In this document: one piece after another, positions 37,455 to 47,611 of the stretch
Layout: every line of letters starts with the position of its first letter
How positions within the stretch are numbered: position 1 is the first letter of the stretch
Origin: Phyllobacterium brassicacearum
GTDB lineage: Bacteria > Pseudomonadota > Alphaproteobacteria > Rhizobiales > Rhizobiaceae
Reading direction: 5' to 3'
NCBI RefSeq assembly: GCF_003010955.1
Contig: NZ_PGGO01000003.1
Span: 124,001 to 188,000, forward strand
Length of the DNA: 64,000 nt
The notes under the pieces: model-generated
What the model saw: only the letters and a program-made list of their open reading frames with translations
Told to the model about the DNA's origin: nothing
Database searches by the model: none
Program-made: the position numbers and the translations under genes

Positions 37455-38092
37455 CAGAATTCAATGCCCTTCTGGGCCTTGATGCCCGAACGGAACGGAT
37501 GTTTGATCATTTCCATCTCGGTGACAAGATCCGCGAATTCGATAAGCTCATCCTTGGCATTCCGCCCCGTGATGATCACATGTTTCATGTGCGGCTTCTG
37601 CTTCAGAACCTCGATGATTTCTTCGACCGGCAGATAGTCGTAACGCAAGGCGATATTCAATTCGTCGCAGAGCACCAGCTCGGTTTCATCGTCGAGAATC
37701 ATCGTCTTCGCCTGTTCCCAGGCACTGCGCGCCATAGCGATATCGCGCGAACGATCCTGCGTCTCCCAGGTAAAGCCCTCGCCCATGGCCGAGATGGTGA
37801 CCTGCTCCGGAAATTTCTCCAGAACCCAACGCTCACCCGTATCCCACGAGCCCTTGACGAATTGCACGACGCCTATCTTCATCCCATGCCCGAGAGCGCG
37901 GAACACGACGCCAAAGCCGGCAGTGGACTTACCCTTGCCCTTGCCCGTATTGACGATCACCAGGCCTTTTTCGTCTGTCTTCGTCGCAAGGATCTTGTCG
38001 CGCACCGCCTTCTTCTTGCGCATCTTGTCGGCGTGGCGTTGGTTGATTTCCTCTTCGGTCAGATTTTGTAACTTTTGTGATTTTTCAGCCAT
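37454..38092 (-). CDS. cobO: Corrinoid adenosyltransferase CobO (BtuR/CobA type)
   Basis: 212-residue ATP:cob(I)yrinic acid a,c-diamide adenosyltransferase. The P-loop NTGKGKGKSTAGFG lies near residues 48-61; LVLCDELNIALRYDYLP is the Walker-B-like block. The charged N-terminal tail is common in this family. It lies 27 bases downstream of cobN. Confidence 0.93.
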   Translation of the reverse strand: MAEKSQKLQNLTEEEINQRHADKMRKKKAVRDKILATKTDEKGLVIVNTGKGKGKSTAGFGVVFRALGHGMKIGVVQFVKGSWDTGERWVLEKFPEQVTISAMGEGFTWETQDRSRDIAMARSAWEQAKTMILDDETELVLCDELNIALRYDYLPVEEIIEVLKQKPHMKHVIITGRNAKDELIEFADLVTEMEMIKHPFRSGIKAQKGIEF

Positions 38093-38119
38093 TTGGCGTC
38101 TCCTTCCGAATCAAAATTG

Positions 38120-41100
38120 TCAGGCAGCAAGGCTGCTGAGTTCGTAGCGAGCGGAATTGGACCGCGGCGTCCAGAATCCGCGCGTCACCGCCTCCTCCAG
38201 CTTCTGTGCAATATCGCGCAAAGCGTGAGGGTTCTTGTCTTTCAGAAAGCTTCGCACTTCCTCGTCCACCAGGAATGCCTGATAGACGCCCTCGAAATGA
38301 TGATCGCCGACAGCGCCCGTTGTTGCGGCGAACGCGAAAAGATAGTCGACGGTTGCTGCCATCTCGAACGCCCCCTTGTAGCCATGACGCATAACACCAG
38401 CGATCCACTTCGGATTGGTAACACGGCCGCGAACCGTGCGCGCAATCTCTTCCTCAAGGGTCCGGATAACCGGCTTTTCCGGCCGCGAGTGGTCGTTGTG
38501 GTAAATCGTCGGCTGCTCGCCGGACACCAGTTCCACCGCCGCCGACATGCCCCCTTCGAACTGATAATAATCATCAGAATCGAGGAGATCGTGCTCACGA
38601 TTGTCCTGATTCTGCACAACCGCATTCACTGTCCGAAGCCGCTCTTCAAGCAGCCCACGCTCGGCTGTACCCTCCTCGCCAGCGCCATATGCATAGCCGC
38701 CCCAGACCAACCAGGCTTCGGCAAGATCATCGCGCTTGGCCCAGTCCTTTTCGTCGATCAACGCCTGCAATCCGGCACCGTAGGCTCCCGGTTTGGAACC
38801 GAAGACACGGAAACCGGCACGCTGCCTGGCAAGCTTTTCATCGCTGCCTTCTGCAACGAGCCGCGCCAGCTCACTGCGCATGCGGGCGGCGATCGGATTG
38901 TCACTCTCGTCCTCATCCAGTGCGCCTGCGGCACGGACTGCGGTGTCGAACAGAGCAATCTGGTCAGGAAATGCATCGCGGAAGAAGCCCGAAATGCGTA
39001 GCGTGACGTCGACGCGCGGGCGCCCGAGCAGGGCTGTCGGAATGATTTCGTAACCGGTAACGCGGCGGGATGCCATGTCCCACACCGGCTTGACGCCAAT
39101 CAGCGCCAGCGCCTGCGCGATATCATCGCCGCCGGTGCGCATGTTGGATGTCCCCCAAGCGGTAAGGCCGAATGAAGTGGGCCATTCGCCGTGATCCTGT
39201 GTATAGCGGCGGATCAGGAGCTCGGCTGATTTCTGCCCGAGTTCCCACGCCGCTGGCGTTGGTACGGCGCGACTGTCGACTGAAAAGAAATTGCGGCCGG
39301 TCGGCAACACGTCGGGGCGGCCACGTGTTGGCGCGCCGGACGGTCCCGGCGCAACGAAACGGCCGTCCAGCGCGGTAAGCAACGCGCTCATTTCTGCATC
39401 TCCGCAGGCGGTTACTGCAGGATGGAGATTGGTCCGTATGCCTTCGAGAACCAACGTCGTATTTTCCCACTCAGACGGGCATTCGGCCTCGCCCGCAACG
39501 AGCTTTGCTGCCAGCAGTTCGACACGCTCCACCGTGTCGCCAGTGATGCGCCAAGGAGAATCAGAGACATCCTGCAACATCTCCGGATGCACACCATTCC
39601 ACGGCGCAGCCATGTCGCAGTCGAGCGGGTCGAATCCCGCAAGACCGAGATCAAGTGCAATCCCACGTTGAAGGCTTTGATCGGCTCCATGACCAGCGCC
39701 GCGCGGCACGCGGGCCAGCGCGACAACAAGATCCGTCAACAAATGTCCCTCTGGTGACCGGCCGAAAATATGCAGCCCATCACGAATTTGCATTTCCTTC
39801 AGGTCGCAGAGATAAGCGTCAAGTTTCTGCAGGGCGAGATCGTCGGGATCGTGGTCATGAATACCAGCATCATGATCGAGACCGATATCGCGGACCAGAT
39901 CGAGTATCTGGACTTTCAGGCGCACGAGTCGGCGGGGATCGACACCCGAAGCCTCATAGTATTCGTCCACCAACGCTTCGAGGTCCTTCAGCGGACCGTA
40001 GCTCTCCGCTCGCGTCAGCGGCGGCGTCAGGTGATCGATGATAACGGCTGATGAACGGCGCTTGGCCTGGGTGCCCTCGCCCGGATCATTGACGATGAAC
40101 GGATAAATATGCGGGACCGGTCCGAGGACGGCCTCCGGATAGCAGTTCTCCGACAGGGCAAGCGACTTGCCCGGCAGCCATTCCAGATTGCCATGCTTGC
40201 CGACATGGACGATGGCGTGGGCGCCATAGACCACGCGCAGGTAAGCGTAGAAGGCGAGATAGCCATGCGGTGGCACGAGATCCGGAGAATGATACGTATC
40301 CTTCGGATCAATGTTGTAGCCGCGTGCCGGCTGGATACCGACCAGTGTTTCGCCAAAGCGCGCAAGCGGCAGCGCGAAAGTCTGCGTGCCCTTTACGAAA
40401 AATGGGTCAGCCTCAGGAGCGCCCCATCGTTCCGTAATGGCCTGTTGAATCGGCTTAGGAAGCGACTGAAAGAAGTTCTTGTATTGATTCAGAGAAATCG
40501 TTTCGCGGACTTCCCGCCCGTCGCTTGCCGCATTGGTCGGCCCCGCCATCATATGGTTGATCAACGCGTCGCCATCTGATGGCACATTGGTGACTGCATA
40601 GCCATGTTCGCGCATCGTGTTCAGCACATGCCACGTTCCAGCAGGCGTATCGAGCCCGACACCATTGCCGAGGCGGCCGTCCCGGTTGGGATAATTGGCC
40701 ATTACGAGCGCGACGCGCCGCGTCTCGGGTTTCGTGCCGCGAAGCCGGGCCCAGTTCGCAGCCAGCGCAGCGACAAATTCGACCCGGTCAGGCTGCGGTT
40801 CATGCGTAACGATATTTGTCTCGACCGCCTCATCATATTGCCGCGCCGATTTGAACGAAACCGCGCGCGACAGCACACGGCCATCCACCTCCGGCAACGC
40901 CACATTCATGGCAAGATCGCGCGCCGAAAGTCCCTGGTCCGAATTGCGCCATTGATCGGCACTCGACCCGGAAAAGATCACCTGCAGCACGATGGCGCCA
41001 TCGTGCTCGAGCACGGTCGGTTTGCGTGCCGCGCCCGGCGCTGATACGGCAAACCCCGTTGCATTGAGCACGACGGAAGGCGGCGCTTCACCGAAGATGG

Positions 41101-41851
41101 CTTCCAGCGTTGCCACAGACACCGGATCCTTCAAGCTCGAGACAAACACCGGCAGCGGGTTCAAGCCCTTTGCCTTTAGCGCCTCAATCAGTGCCTCCAC
41201 TGGCTGCGTCTGCCCGCTCTGTACCAGCGCGCGATAAAAGCAAATCGCAATCGCGGGTGCATTGTCCAGCCAATGGCCGCGCATCTCGTTGAGCGAAGGC
41301 GCAGCACTTCCCGGCCACCACAGTCCGGCCTTCAGCAATGGCGCCGCATCTTGCGGCTTCTCCTCACCGTCGATCAACGCAGCACAATAGCCGAGAAACC
41401 GCTGAGCGTTCTGCGCGCCACCTTCAAGCAGGTAATGCCACAGCGCATCGCGATCCTGGCGCGCGATCGTGGAAAACCGGTCGAGTCCCGGATCTGGCTT
41501 GTCATCCCCCGGGAGCACGGCCAATTGGACCTTGTGATTGATCGCGCAAGCGTGCAGCGCTTCCAGTCCATAGGGCCAGTAGCTCTCGCCGCCGATCACC
41601 CGTACGACAATCAGCTTCGCATGTCGTGCCGTTCTTTCGACGTAGGCATCGACGGACATGGGATGTGTCAGCGCCATCATGTTCGCAAGGCGCAGAGACA
41701 CCTCACCTGTCCTCTGCCGCTGTGCTGAAGCGAGGCTTGCCAGCTCTGTATCAGCGGCCGAGAGAAACAGCACATCTCCCGGCGTCTGACCGAGATCAAT
41801 CGCCTCTGTGCCTTCGGCTATCGTGCCTTTCTGAGCGAGAAGGAGATGCAT
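38120..41851 (-). CDS. cobN: Cobaltochelatase subunit CobN
   Basis: 1243-residue large subunit of the ATP-dependent aerobic cobaltochelatase that inserts cobalt into hydrogenobyrinic acid a,c-diamide. Recognisable blocks are VYGAHAIVHVGKHGNLEWLPGK (residues about 530-551) and, near the C-terminus, MRHGYKGAFEMAATVDYLFAFAATT. The CobS and CobT partner subunits are not in this window. Located between cobW and cobO on the same strand. Confidence 0.96.
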   Translation of the reverse strand: MHLLLAQKGTIAEGTEAIDLGQTPGDVLFLSAADTELASLASAQRQRTGEVSLRLANMMALTHPMSVDAYVERTARHAKLIVVRVIGGESYWPYGLEALHACAINHKVQLAVLPGDDKPDPGLDRFSTIARQDRDALWHYLLEGGAQNAQRFLGYCAALIDGEEKPQDAAPLLKAGLWWPGSAAPSLNEMRGHWLDNAPAIAICFYRALVQSGQTQPVEALIEALKAKGLNPLPVFVSSLKDPVSVATLEAIFGEAPPSVVLNATGFAVSAPGAARKPTVLEHDGAIVLQVIFSGSSADQWRNSDQGLSARDLAMNVALPEVDGRVLSRAVSFKSARQYDEAVETNIVTHEPQPDRVEFVAALAANWARLRGTKPETRRVALVMANYPNRDGRLGNGVGLDTPAGTWHVLNTMREHGYAVTNVPSDGDALINHMMAGPTNAASDGREVRETISLNQYKNFFQSLPKPIQQAITERWGAPEADPFFVKGTQTFALPLARFGETLVGIQPARGYNIDPKDTYHSPDLVPPHGYLAFYAYLRVVYGAHAIVHVGKHGNLEWLPGKSLALSENCYPEAVLGPVPHIYPFIVNDPGEGTQAKRRSSAVIIDHLTPPLTRAESYGPLKDLEALVDEYYEASGVDPRRLVRLKVQILDLVRDIGLDHDAGIHDHDPDDLALQKLDAYLCDLKEMQIRDGLHIFGRSPEGHLLTDLVVALARVPRGAGHGADQSLQRGIALDLGLAGFDPLDCDMAAPWNGVHPEMLQDVSDSPWRITGDTVERVELLAAKLVAGEAECPSEWENTTLVLEGIRTNLHPAVTACGDAEMSALLTALDGRFVAPGPSGAPTRGRPDVLPTGRNFFSVDSRAVPTPAAWELGQKSAELLIRRYTQDHGEWPTSFGLTAWGTSNMRTGGDDIAQALALIGVKPVWDMASRRVTGYEIIPTALLGRPRVDVTLRISGFFRDAFPDQIALFDTAVRAAGALDEDESDNPIAARMRSELARLVAEGSDEKLARQRAGFRVFGSKPGAYGAGLQALIDEKDWAKRDDLAEAWLVWGGYAYGAGEEGTAERGLLEERLRTVNAVVQNQDNREHDLLDSDDYYQFEGGMSAAVELVSGEQPTIYHNDHSRPEKPVIRTLEEEIARTVRGRVTNPKWIAGVMRHGYKGAFEMAATVDYLFAFAATTGAVGDHHFEGVYQAFLVDEEVRSFLKDKNPHALRDIAQKLEEAVTRGFWTPRSNSARYELSSLAA

Positions 41852-41866
41852 TCAATTGGCCTGCTG

Positions 41867-42937
41867 TTACGCCGCGGCGGCATTCATCGCGGTCTCAATC
41901 GCTGCCGTATCGATGTCATGGAGACCGATCACCACCAAGCGCGTCTGGCGCTCCTCATCCGGGTGCCAGCTGCGATCGAAATAATGCTCGATCCGCGACC
42001 CTACCGCCTGGACAACAAGACGCATCGGCTTGCCGGGAACGTCGACGAAACCCTTCAGCCGCAGCACGTCGTGATCGGCAATCACGCCCTTGAGCTTCTC
42101 CACGAAGGACTTTGGCTCGGCCACCGGGCCAAGACCGACCACGAAGCTCTCGAACTCGTCATGATCGTGTTCTTCGCCCGCTTCGTGCTCCATCTCATGG
42201 TGCGATTTGCGGTTGGCGATATCCTCTTCGGTGCCAACGCCAAGCCCGAGCAGCAGCTGGTTGCTGAGTTTGCCGAAGCTCGCTGGAACCATGTTGAGCG
42301 CGCGCGATGACCGACTTTGCACATCGCCCTTCACACCGTCGAGCTGATCGCCGTTGATCAGGTCGGTTTTGTTCAGAACGATCAGATCGGCCGCGCGAAT
42401 CTGGTCTTCGAAAAGTTCTTCGAGCGGGCTGTCATGATCCAGGGACTCGTCCTGCACGCGCTGTGCGTCGACCTTGTCATGATCGTCGGCAAACCGGCCT
42501 TCCGAAACAGCGGCTGCATCGATGACTGTCACAACGCCGTCGACGGTGACCTGTGTCTTGATTTCGGGCCAGTTGAAGGCCGCCACGAGTGGCTGCGGCA
42601 AGGCCAGACCCGATGTCTCGATCACGATATGGTCGGGGCGATCAGGCCGGTCGAGAAGCTTCGTCATGGTCGGAATGAAATCATCCGCGACGGTGCAGCA
42701 TATGCAGCCATTGTTGAGCTCGATTACGTCTTCGTCGCGGCAGGCTTCGATACCGCAGCCTTTGAGCAGGCCGCCGTCAACGCCAAGGTCACCAAACTCG
42801 TTGATGATCAAGGCAATACGCTTGCCGTTGGCATTCTCGAGAAGGTTTCGGATCATTGTCGTCTTGCCCGAACCCAGAAAGCCGGTGATCACAGTCGCCG
42901 GAATCTTCTTTCCATCATGCGGCTTTTGACCCTGCAT
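41867..42937 (-). CDS. cobW: CobW, GTP-dependent metal chaperone for cobalamin synthesis
   Basis: 356-residue G3E GTPase with P-loop GFLGSGKTT (residues 19-27) and the family metal motif CICC in NNGCICCTV. A His/acidic stretch, HHEMEHEAGEEHDHDEF, lies before the C-terminal CobW domain and may bind metal. CobW proteins are thought to supply cobalt to the chelatase; cobN follows after 15 bases. Confidence 0.94.
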   Translation of the reverse strand: MQGQKPHDGKKIPATVITGFLGSGKTTMIRNLLENANGKRIALIINEFGDLGVDGGLLKGCGIEACRDEDVIELNNGCICCTVADDFIPTMTKLLDRPDRPDHIVIETSGLALPQPLVAAFNWPEIKTQVTVDGVVTVIDAAAVSEGRFADDHDKVDAQRVQDESLDHDSPLEELFEDQIRAADLIVLNKTDLINGDQLDGVKGDVQSRSSRALNMVPASFGKLSNQLLLGLGVGTEEDIANRKSHHEMEHEAGEEHDHDEFESFVVGLGPVAEPKSFVEKLKGVIADHDVLRLKGFVDVPGKPMRLVVQAVGSRIEHYFDRSWHPDEERQTRLVVIGLHDIDTAAIETAMNAAAA

Positions 42938-42941
42938 GTTT

Positions 42942-43466
42942 TTATCCCTTCATTTTGAGCGGCAATCCTGCCGCCACGAAATAGACTGTTGTCGCAGCTT
43001 GCGCCACGGCTTGATGGAGGCGGCCCGCGTGATCGCGAAACGCACGTGCCATGCGGTTTTCCGGAACGATTCCAAGACCGACCTCATTTGATACGAGCAC
43101 CACGGCGCCCTTGAGGTGCGATATCGCAGTAACAAACGTCGCAGTCTCCTCCTCTATGTCTCGCTCACCCATCATCAGATTGGTGAGCCATAGCGTCAGG
43201 CAGTCGACGAGGATCGCACTGTTGGCGGTGCATACTTTTTCCAGAGCACCCACTAGATCGAGCGGTTCCTCGATAGTTGTCCAATTCGGACCACGCCGCG
43301 CCTTGTGTAGTTCGATCCTCTCCGACATTTCGTTATCCCACGCTCTGCCAGTTGCAAGAAAGACAGCATCCATACTCGATGCCTCGATCAAGCCTTCGGC
43401 AAAGGAGGATTTGCCGGAGCGCGCACCGCCCAGAATAAAGGTAACTCCGCGCTCCAGCGACGACAT
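42942..43466 (-). CDS. cobP: Adenosylcobinamide kinase/guanylyltransferase CobP (CobU)
   Basis: 174-residue bifunctional enzyme that phosphorylates adenosylcobinamide and adds GMP. P-loop [17 protein letters not shown], then [12 protein letters not shown] and [24 protein letters not shown] are characteristic. The start overlaps the cbtA stop (TGATG) and cobW follows 4 bases later. Confidence 0.94.
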   Translation of the reverse strand: MSSLERGVTFILGGARSGKSSFAEGLIEASSMDAVFLATGRAWDNEMSERIELHKARRGPNWTTIEEPLDLVGALEKVCTANSAILVDCLTLWLTNLMMGERDIEEETATFVTAISHLKGAVVLVSNEVGLGIVPENRMARAFRDHAGRLHQAVAQAATTVYFVAAGLPLKMKG

Positions 43467-44203
43467 CAGCCCTCGAGCTCCGATGCAGCATAGTGTTGAA
43501 TTGCCCAGCCAAGCGCCGTTCCAAGCACTACCCAGAAGAACAGATTGGTAGCTAGCGTCGACACGGCAAACTCTGAAGCCAGTGTCGGGGGGACTGGTGA
43601 CGTGAGATCTTCAACTTCCGGGGCACCGTAAACATGCGGTGCAACGATCAGCACAACGCCCATAACCTTCGTCCAGATCTCTTGGCGAAGCACAATGAGG
43701 TAGACTCCGCCCGCCGTAAGCAGGACCGTTATGAGCCACCAGGCTTGCCGTGCGGCCAGGTCAGCCGCAGGCATGGCCGGCAGTTCTGGTGCAAGACTGA
43801 ATGCTGGAGCGAAGTTGAATATGAAGAACCCGGCAAGCCCCCAGTAGATGCCATTTTGCAAAGTAATTCTGCGACCAAGGAACAGCGCGGCTGCCCCGGT
43901 AACGAGTGCAAAGCCGGCACCAGCTACGAGGTTGATCAGCAGTGTGTTGCCTAACCGTCCAAATGGCAGCTCTGGTCCTGCCTCATCCTCGTGAACATGC
44001 GGCGCAACCGCTTGAGGTGCGCTTTCAGCTGTCGCAGCGTCTGTCGCCGCAGCAGTGTCGTGGCTATGTTCGTGCCCGCCAGCATTCTCATACTCTTCGG
44101 CATGGAGAATAAGCGGGACGTTCCGCACATACATGGCTGGCGTCAACAGAATACCAGCAAACAGTCCGGCTACAATTGTAGCCAGGAGATACTTGACCAA
44201 CAT
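43466..44203 (-). CDS. cbtA: Cobalt transporter subunit CbtA
   Basis: About 245-residue membrane protein with five to six hydrophobic helices and a His-rich loop after the first helix (HEHSHDTAA and HVHEDE). CbtA with CbtB forms a predicted B12-regulated cobalt importer. GGGAG lies 9 bases before the ATG at 44203 ([13 protein letters not shown]), so I use that rather than the TTG at 44218. Preceded by cbtB with a 124-base gap, and coupled to cobP. Confidence 0.9.
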   Translation of the reverse strand: MLVKYLLATIVAGLFAGILLTPAMYVRNVPLILHAEEYENAGGHEHSHDTAAATDAATAESAPQAVAPHVHEDEAGPELPFGRLGNTLLINLVAGAGFALVTGAAALFLGRRITLQNGIYWGLAGFFIFNFAPAFSLAPELPAMPAADLAARQAWWLITVLLTAGGVYLIVLRQEIWTKVMGVVLIVAPHVYGAPEVEDLTSPVPPTLASEFAVSTLATNLFFWVVLGTALGWAIQHYAASELEG

Positions 44204-44327
44204 GAGATCTGCTCCCAATCCCTAATGCAAACCGCCGGGTACGCAAAAAACGTCCCGGGCAAACAAATCGTAATTTTTCAATGCTTAAGCGCTGACGGCT
44301 GGATCAGATTGTTCAGCCAATTCAGAC

Positions 44328-44507
44328 TTAGTGGCAAGGGAATCCGTATGAATGGCGGGTGTCATGCGCTGTGTCATGCAGCGTTTCGGAATGCGAAAGT
44401 CCGACACCGTAAATGATGAACACGCCGAGCATTAGCGAGAACACCGCCGTCGTCAGACGCGATGCGAGCGGGAGAGAAATCGTAGTCGAAGTACGAGCAG
44501 CAGCCAT
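44328..44507 (-). CDS. cbtB: Cobalt transporter subunit CbtB
   Basis: 59-residue single-helix protein. GGAGG precedes the ATG at 44507 (MAAARTSTTIS). One membrane helix (about residues 20-38) is followed by the family's C-terminal His motif, HDTAHDTRHSYGFPCH, thought to bind cobalt. It is the first gene behind the cobalamin riboswitch and pairs with cbtA. Confidence 0.92.
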   Translation of the reverse strand: MAAARTSTTISLPLASRLTTAVFSLMLGVFIIYGVGLSHSETLHDTAHDTRHSYGFPCH

Positions 44508-44570
44508 AACAACCTCCGTGCAGGGCCAGAAGGGACTATCCCCTTCGGTTTTGGGCACTATTACCCTATG

Positions 44571-44780
44571 ACTGGCAGGTCTCCTGGCTCACGGGTCGCA
44601 AGATCAATGCCGCCTTCCCGGTTTCCCAGTGGCTGCCATCCGCTTTCGCTTCAGGCGCTGACATTGACCCTCGCCGCTCTACAGTCGCGGGGTCGGCTGC
44701 GGTTAAGCCGCCCTGATGGGTACGGCCGTCGCATTCCCTTTTGATCCCTTGGCCTTTGGCCGGTTCGGGAACCAATCATA
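44571..44780 (-). ncRNA. Cobalamin (B12) riboswitch controlling cbtBA
   Basis: Read on the minus strand, the segment has the conserved AdoCbl-aptamer parts in order: GGTTCCC, AAAGGGAATGCGA, CCGCAGCCGACCCCGCGAC with CTGTAG, the B12 box GCCACTGG (plus-strand 44626-44633), CGGGAAGGCGG, and GTGAGCCAGGAGACCTGCC at the 3' end. It ends about 64 bases before the cbtB start, so it should reduce cobalt uptake when B12 is plentiful; readthrough may extend to cobP, cobW and cobN. Confidence 0.95.
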
Positions 44781-44847
44781 ATTTGACGTTATTCATCAAG
44801 CGCCAGGAATGTCAAACGAAACTGCGACATCAAGCACTGTTGCCGCG

Positions 44848-46308
44848 TCATCGTTGTACTTTGAGTGCGAATAGCCCGTCGGTATCGAGTACATCAGACA
44901 GTTGGCCGGCTATGGAATCAAGAGCCGCTTCAACTCCAGCATTATAGTTGAACGCGTCAGCGGCGATTCCCATGGATCGTAACAATGCCGCCCTGAAGGC
45001 ATCCGCGCCGAACAACCCATGCAGATAGGTACCGAAAACCTTTCTGTCTTCGGACGTCGCTCCATCCGGTACGCCGTTGATACGCGCAGCCGGCCGCAAG
45101 CAATCGGGCCCCGTCGTTCGCCCAAGATGAATTTCGTAACCCCTCAACGGCAAATCGAATTGCAGCGAATGCGCTTCGACATTGCGGACGGTCTTTTCCG
45201 GCTCCATGATCGTGTCGATATCAAGATGACCGAGCCCCTCGACCTCGGTGACGCTGCCTTCAATCGCGTCCGGATCACGCACCGTCCGGCCGAGCATCTG
45301 ATAACCGCCGCAAATGCCTACGATATGCCCCCCGCGTCGCCGGTGCATTTCAAGATCGCGGTCCCAGCCGTTTTCTCGGAAGTGCAGCAGATCGGAGATT
45401 GTCGATTTGGAGCCGGGAATAATCACGAGCCCTGCATCAGCGGGCAACCTCTCACCGCTTCGCACCATGACCACATCCACTTGTGGTTCTGCCATGAGCG
45501 GATCGAGATCGTCGAAATTAGCAATGCGGTCGAGGACAGGAACAGCGATTTTCAATGCGCGCCCCTCACCCTTGACCAGACGTTCCAGGACAACAGAATC
45601 TTCCGCCGGGAGCCGGGATGCGTCCTTCAACCAAGGGACCACTCCAAAAGATGGCCAGTTGGTAAATTGTGTTATTGCTCGCAGGCCATCGTCAAATAGC
45701 GAGACGTCGCCACGAAACTTGTTGATGATATAGCCCATGATCATGCCACGATCTTCTGGCTGCAGGATTGCGTGCGTTCCGACGATGGATGCAATCACAC
45801 CTCCCCGGTCAATGTCTCCGACAAGGACAACCGGCACATGCGCGCGCGTGGCAAAGCCCATATTGGCGATGTCGCCTGCCCGCAAGTTGATCTCTGCAGG
45901 CGAACCAGCTCCCTCGACTATTACGAGGTCAGCCCCCTCGCATACGATGTCCCACGACGCCATGACAGCATCGAGGAGCTGTGCCTTGAATTTCTGGTAG
46001 TCCCGGCCCTTGGCCTGTCCCCAGACCTTGCCTTGGACAATGATCTGGCTGCCGGTCTCCGATTGCGGTTTCAGGAGCACGGGATTCATATGAACCGACG
46101 AGGGTACGCCGCATGCGAGTGCCTGCAACCATTGTGCCCGGCCGATCTCGCCGCCATCATCGCTGACCGCAGCGTTGTTCGACATGTTCTGCGGCTTGAA
46201 CGGACGAACTTTCAGCCCGCGATTACGCGCGAGCCGGCAAAGTCCGGCCACCAGGACCGATTTCCCAACATCAGAGCCAGTTCCCTGCAACATGATTGCG
46301 TGCGTCAT
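44848..46308 (-). CDS. cobQ: Cobyric acid synthase CobQ
   Basis: 486-residue glutamine-dependent amidotransferase that amidates the b, d, e and g side chains. I start at ATG 46308 (MTHAIMLQGTGSDVGKS), where the ATPase P-loop begins; the frame extends 14 codons further without support. RPFKPQNMSNNA and the glutaminase Cys in GICGGYQMLG are family motifs. It stands upstream of the riboswitch on the same strand, so its own promoter lies in the 107 bases shared with the divergent acyl-CoA dehydrogenase. Confidence 0.95.
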   Translation of the reverse strand: MTHAIMLQGTGSDVGKSVLVAGLCRLARNRGLKVRPFKPQNMSNNAAVSDDGGEIGRAQWLQALACGVPSSVHMNPVLLKPQSETGSQIIVQGKVWGQAKGRDYQKFKAQLLDAVMASWDIVCEGADLVIVEGAGSPAEINLRAGDIANMGFATRAHVPVVLVGDIDRGGVIASIVGTHAILQPEDRGMIMGYIINKFRGDVSLFDDGLRAITQFTNWPSFGVVPWLKDASRLPAEDSVVLERLVKGEGRALKIAVPVLDRIANFDDLDPLMAEPQVDVVMVRSGERLPADAGLVIIPGSKSTISDLLHFRENGWDRDLEMHRRRGGHIVGICGGYQMLGRTVRDPDAIEGSVTEVEGLGHLDIDTIMEPEKTVRNVEAHSLQFDLPLRGYEIHLGRTTGPDCLRPAARINGVPDGATSEDRKVFGTYLHGLFGADAFRAALLRSMGIAADAFNYNAGVEAALDSIAGQLSDVLDTDGLFALKVQR

Positions 46309-46415
46309 GGGCTTTGAGTAGCGGATATGTCTTTCTCTTCCTAGTCCCATGCAAATCGTTGCACCACTTGATGCTTGGGATAGAGTGCAAAGAACAAGAA
46401 TACAGGGAGGTTACC

Positions 46416-47582
46416 ATGGACACGCTGGTCGATTCGGCTGCCGGTCAGTTCGAGCTCAACGAGGATCAACTGGTGATCCAGGACATGGCCAGGGCGTTTG
46501 CCGCTGATCGCGTGGCGCCCCATGCGCTCGCCTGGGATCGCGACAAGCATTTTCCGGCAGATGTGATCCGTGAAACCGGCCCGCTCGGCATGGGCGGCAT
46601 CTATGTGCGCGAAGACGTGGGCGGCTCAGGACTCAAGCGGCTGGACGCGGTGCTGATATTCGAGGCGCTGTCAGCCGCCTGTCCAGCGTTCTCGGCTTTC
46701 ATATCGATCCACAATATGGGCACATGGATGATTGATCTCTTCGGTAATGAGGAGCAGCGCCAGCGCTTCGTGCCGCAACTGACGTCCATGGAGTTGTTGG
46801 CGAGCTACTGCCTGACCGAGCCCAATTCCGGTTCGGATGCTGCGGCGCTGAAGACCCGTGCAATCCGCGAGGGCGATCATTATGTGCTGAACGGCGCCAA
46901 GCAGTTCATTTCTGGTGCAGGCGATTCTGATATCTACGTCACGATGGTTCGCACAGGCGAAGATGGCCCCAAGGGAATATCCGCGCTCGTCATTCCCAAG
47001 GATGCGCCCGGACTGGCATTCGGTGCCAATGAGCACAAGATGGGCTGGAACGCCCAGTCCACAAGGCAAGTCATTTTTGAGAACTGCCGGGTTCCTGTTG
47101 AAAACCGGCTTGGCGAGGAGGGTGATGGCTTTCGCATTGCCATGGGCGGGCTTGATGGCGGACGCCTCAACATAGCTGCCTGCTCGCTCGGCGGGGCGCA
47201 GTCGGCGCTCGACAAGGCGGTTGCCTATGCTTCCGAACGCAAGGCGTTCGGCAAGACGATCAACCAATTTCAGGCGTTGCAGTTCAAGCTGGCCGACATG
47301 GAGACGGAACTGAGTGCGGCCCGCATGCTGCTCTACACTGCGGCCGCAAAGCTCGACCACAAAGCGCATGACGCCTCGAAATGGTCGGCGATGGCCAAGC
47401 GCTTCGTCACCGATGTCGGATTTGACGTCGCCAACGACGCTCTACAGATCCACGGCGGCTATGGCTATCTTCACGATTACGGCGTCGAGAAAATCGTACG
47501 CGACCTGCGTGTTCACCAGATTCTGGAAGGCACAAACGAGATTATGCGGGTTATCATCGCGCGCCACATGACGGCCCGCTGA
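46416..47582 (+). CDS. Acyl-CoA dehydrogenase, probably isobutyryl-CoA dehydrogenase
   Basis: 388-residue flavin enzyme. GGGAGG precedes the ATG at 46416 (MDTLVDSAAGQFELNEDQ). FAD/substrate motifs are YCLTEPNSGSDAAALKT and, near the C-terminus, QILEGTNEIMRVIIARH, which contains the catalytic Glu of the short/branched-chain class. The mmsB gene follows after 29 bases, pointing to the valine pathway (isobutyryl-CoA to methacrylyl-CoA). Confidence 0.85.
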   Translation: MDTLVDSAAGQFELNEDQLVIQDMARAFAADRVAPHALAWDRDKHFPADVIRETGPLGMGGIYVREDVGGSGLKRLDAVLIFEALSAACPAFSAFISIHNMGTWMIDLFGNEEQRQRFVPQLTSMELLASYCLTEPNSGSDAAALKTRAIREGDHYVLNGAKQFISGAGDSDIYVTMVRTGEDGPKGISALVIPKDAPGLAFGANEHKMGWNAQSTRQVIFENCRVPVENRLGEEGDGFRIAMGGLDGGRLNIAACSLGGAQSALDKAVAYASERKAFGKTINQFQALQFKLADMETELSAARMLLYTAAAKLDHKAHDASKWSAMAKRFVTDVGFDVANDALQIHGGYGYLHDYGVEKIVRDLRVHQILEGTNEIMRVIIARHMTAR

Positions 47583-47611
47583 ATCAATATTGCATCAGGG
47601 AGAACGCTGCG

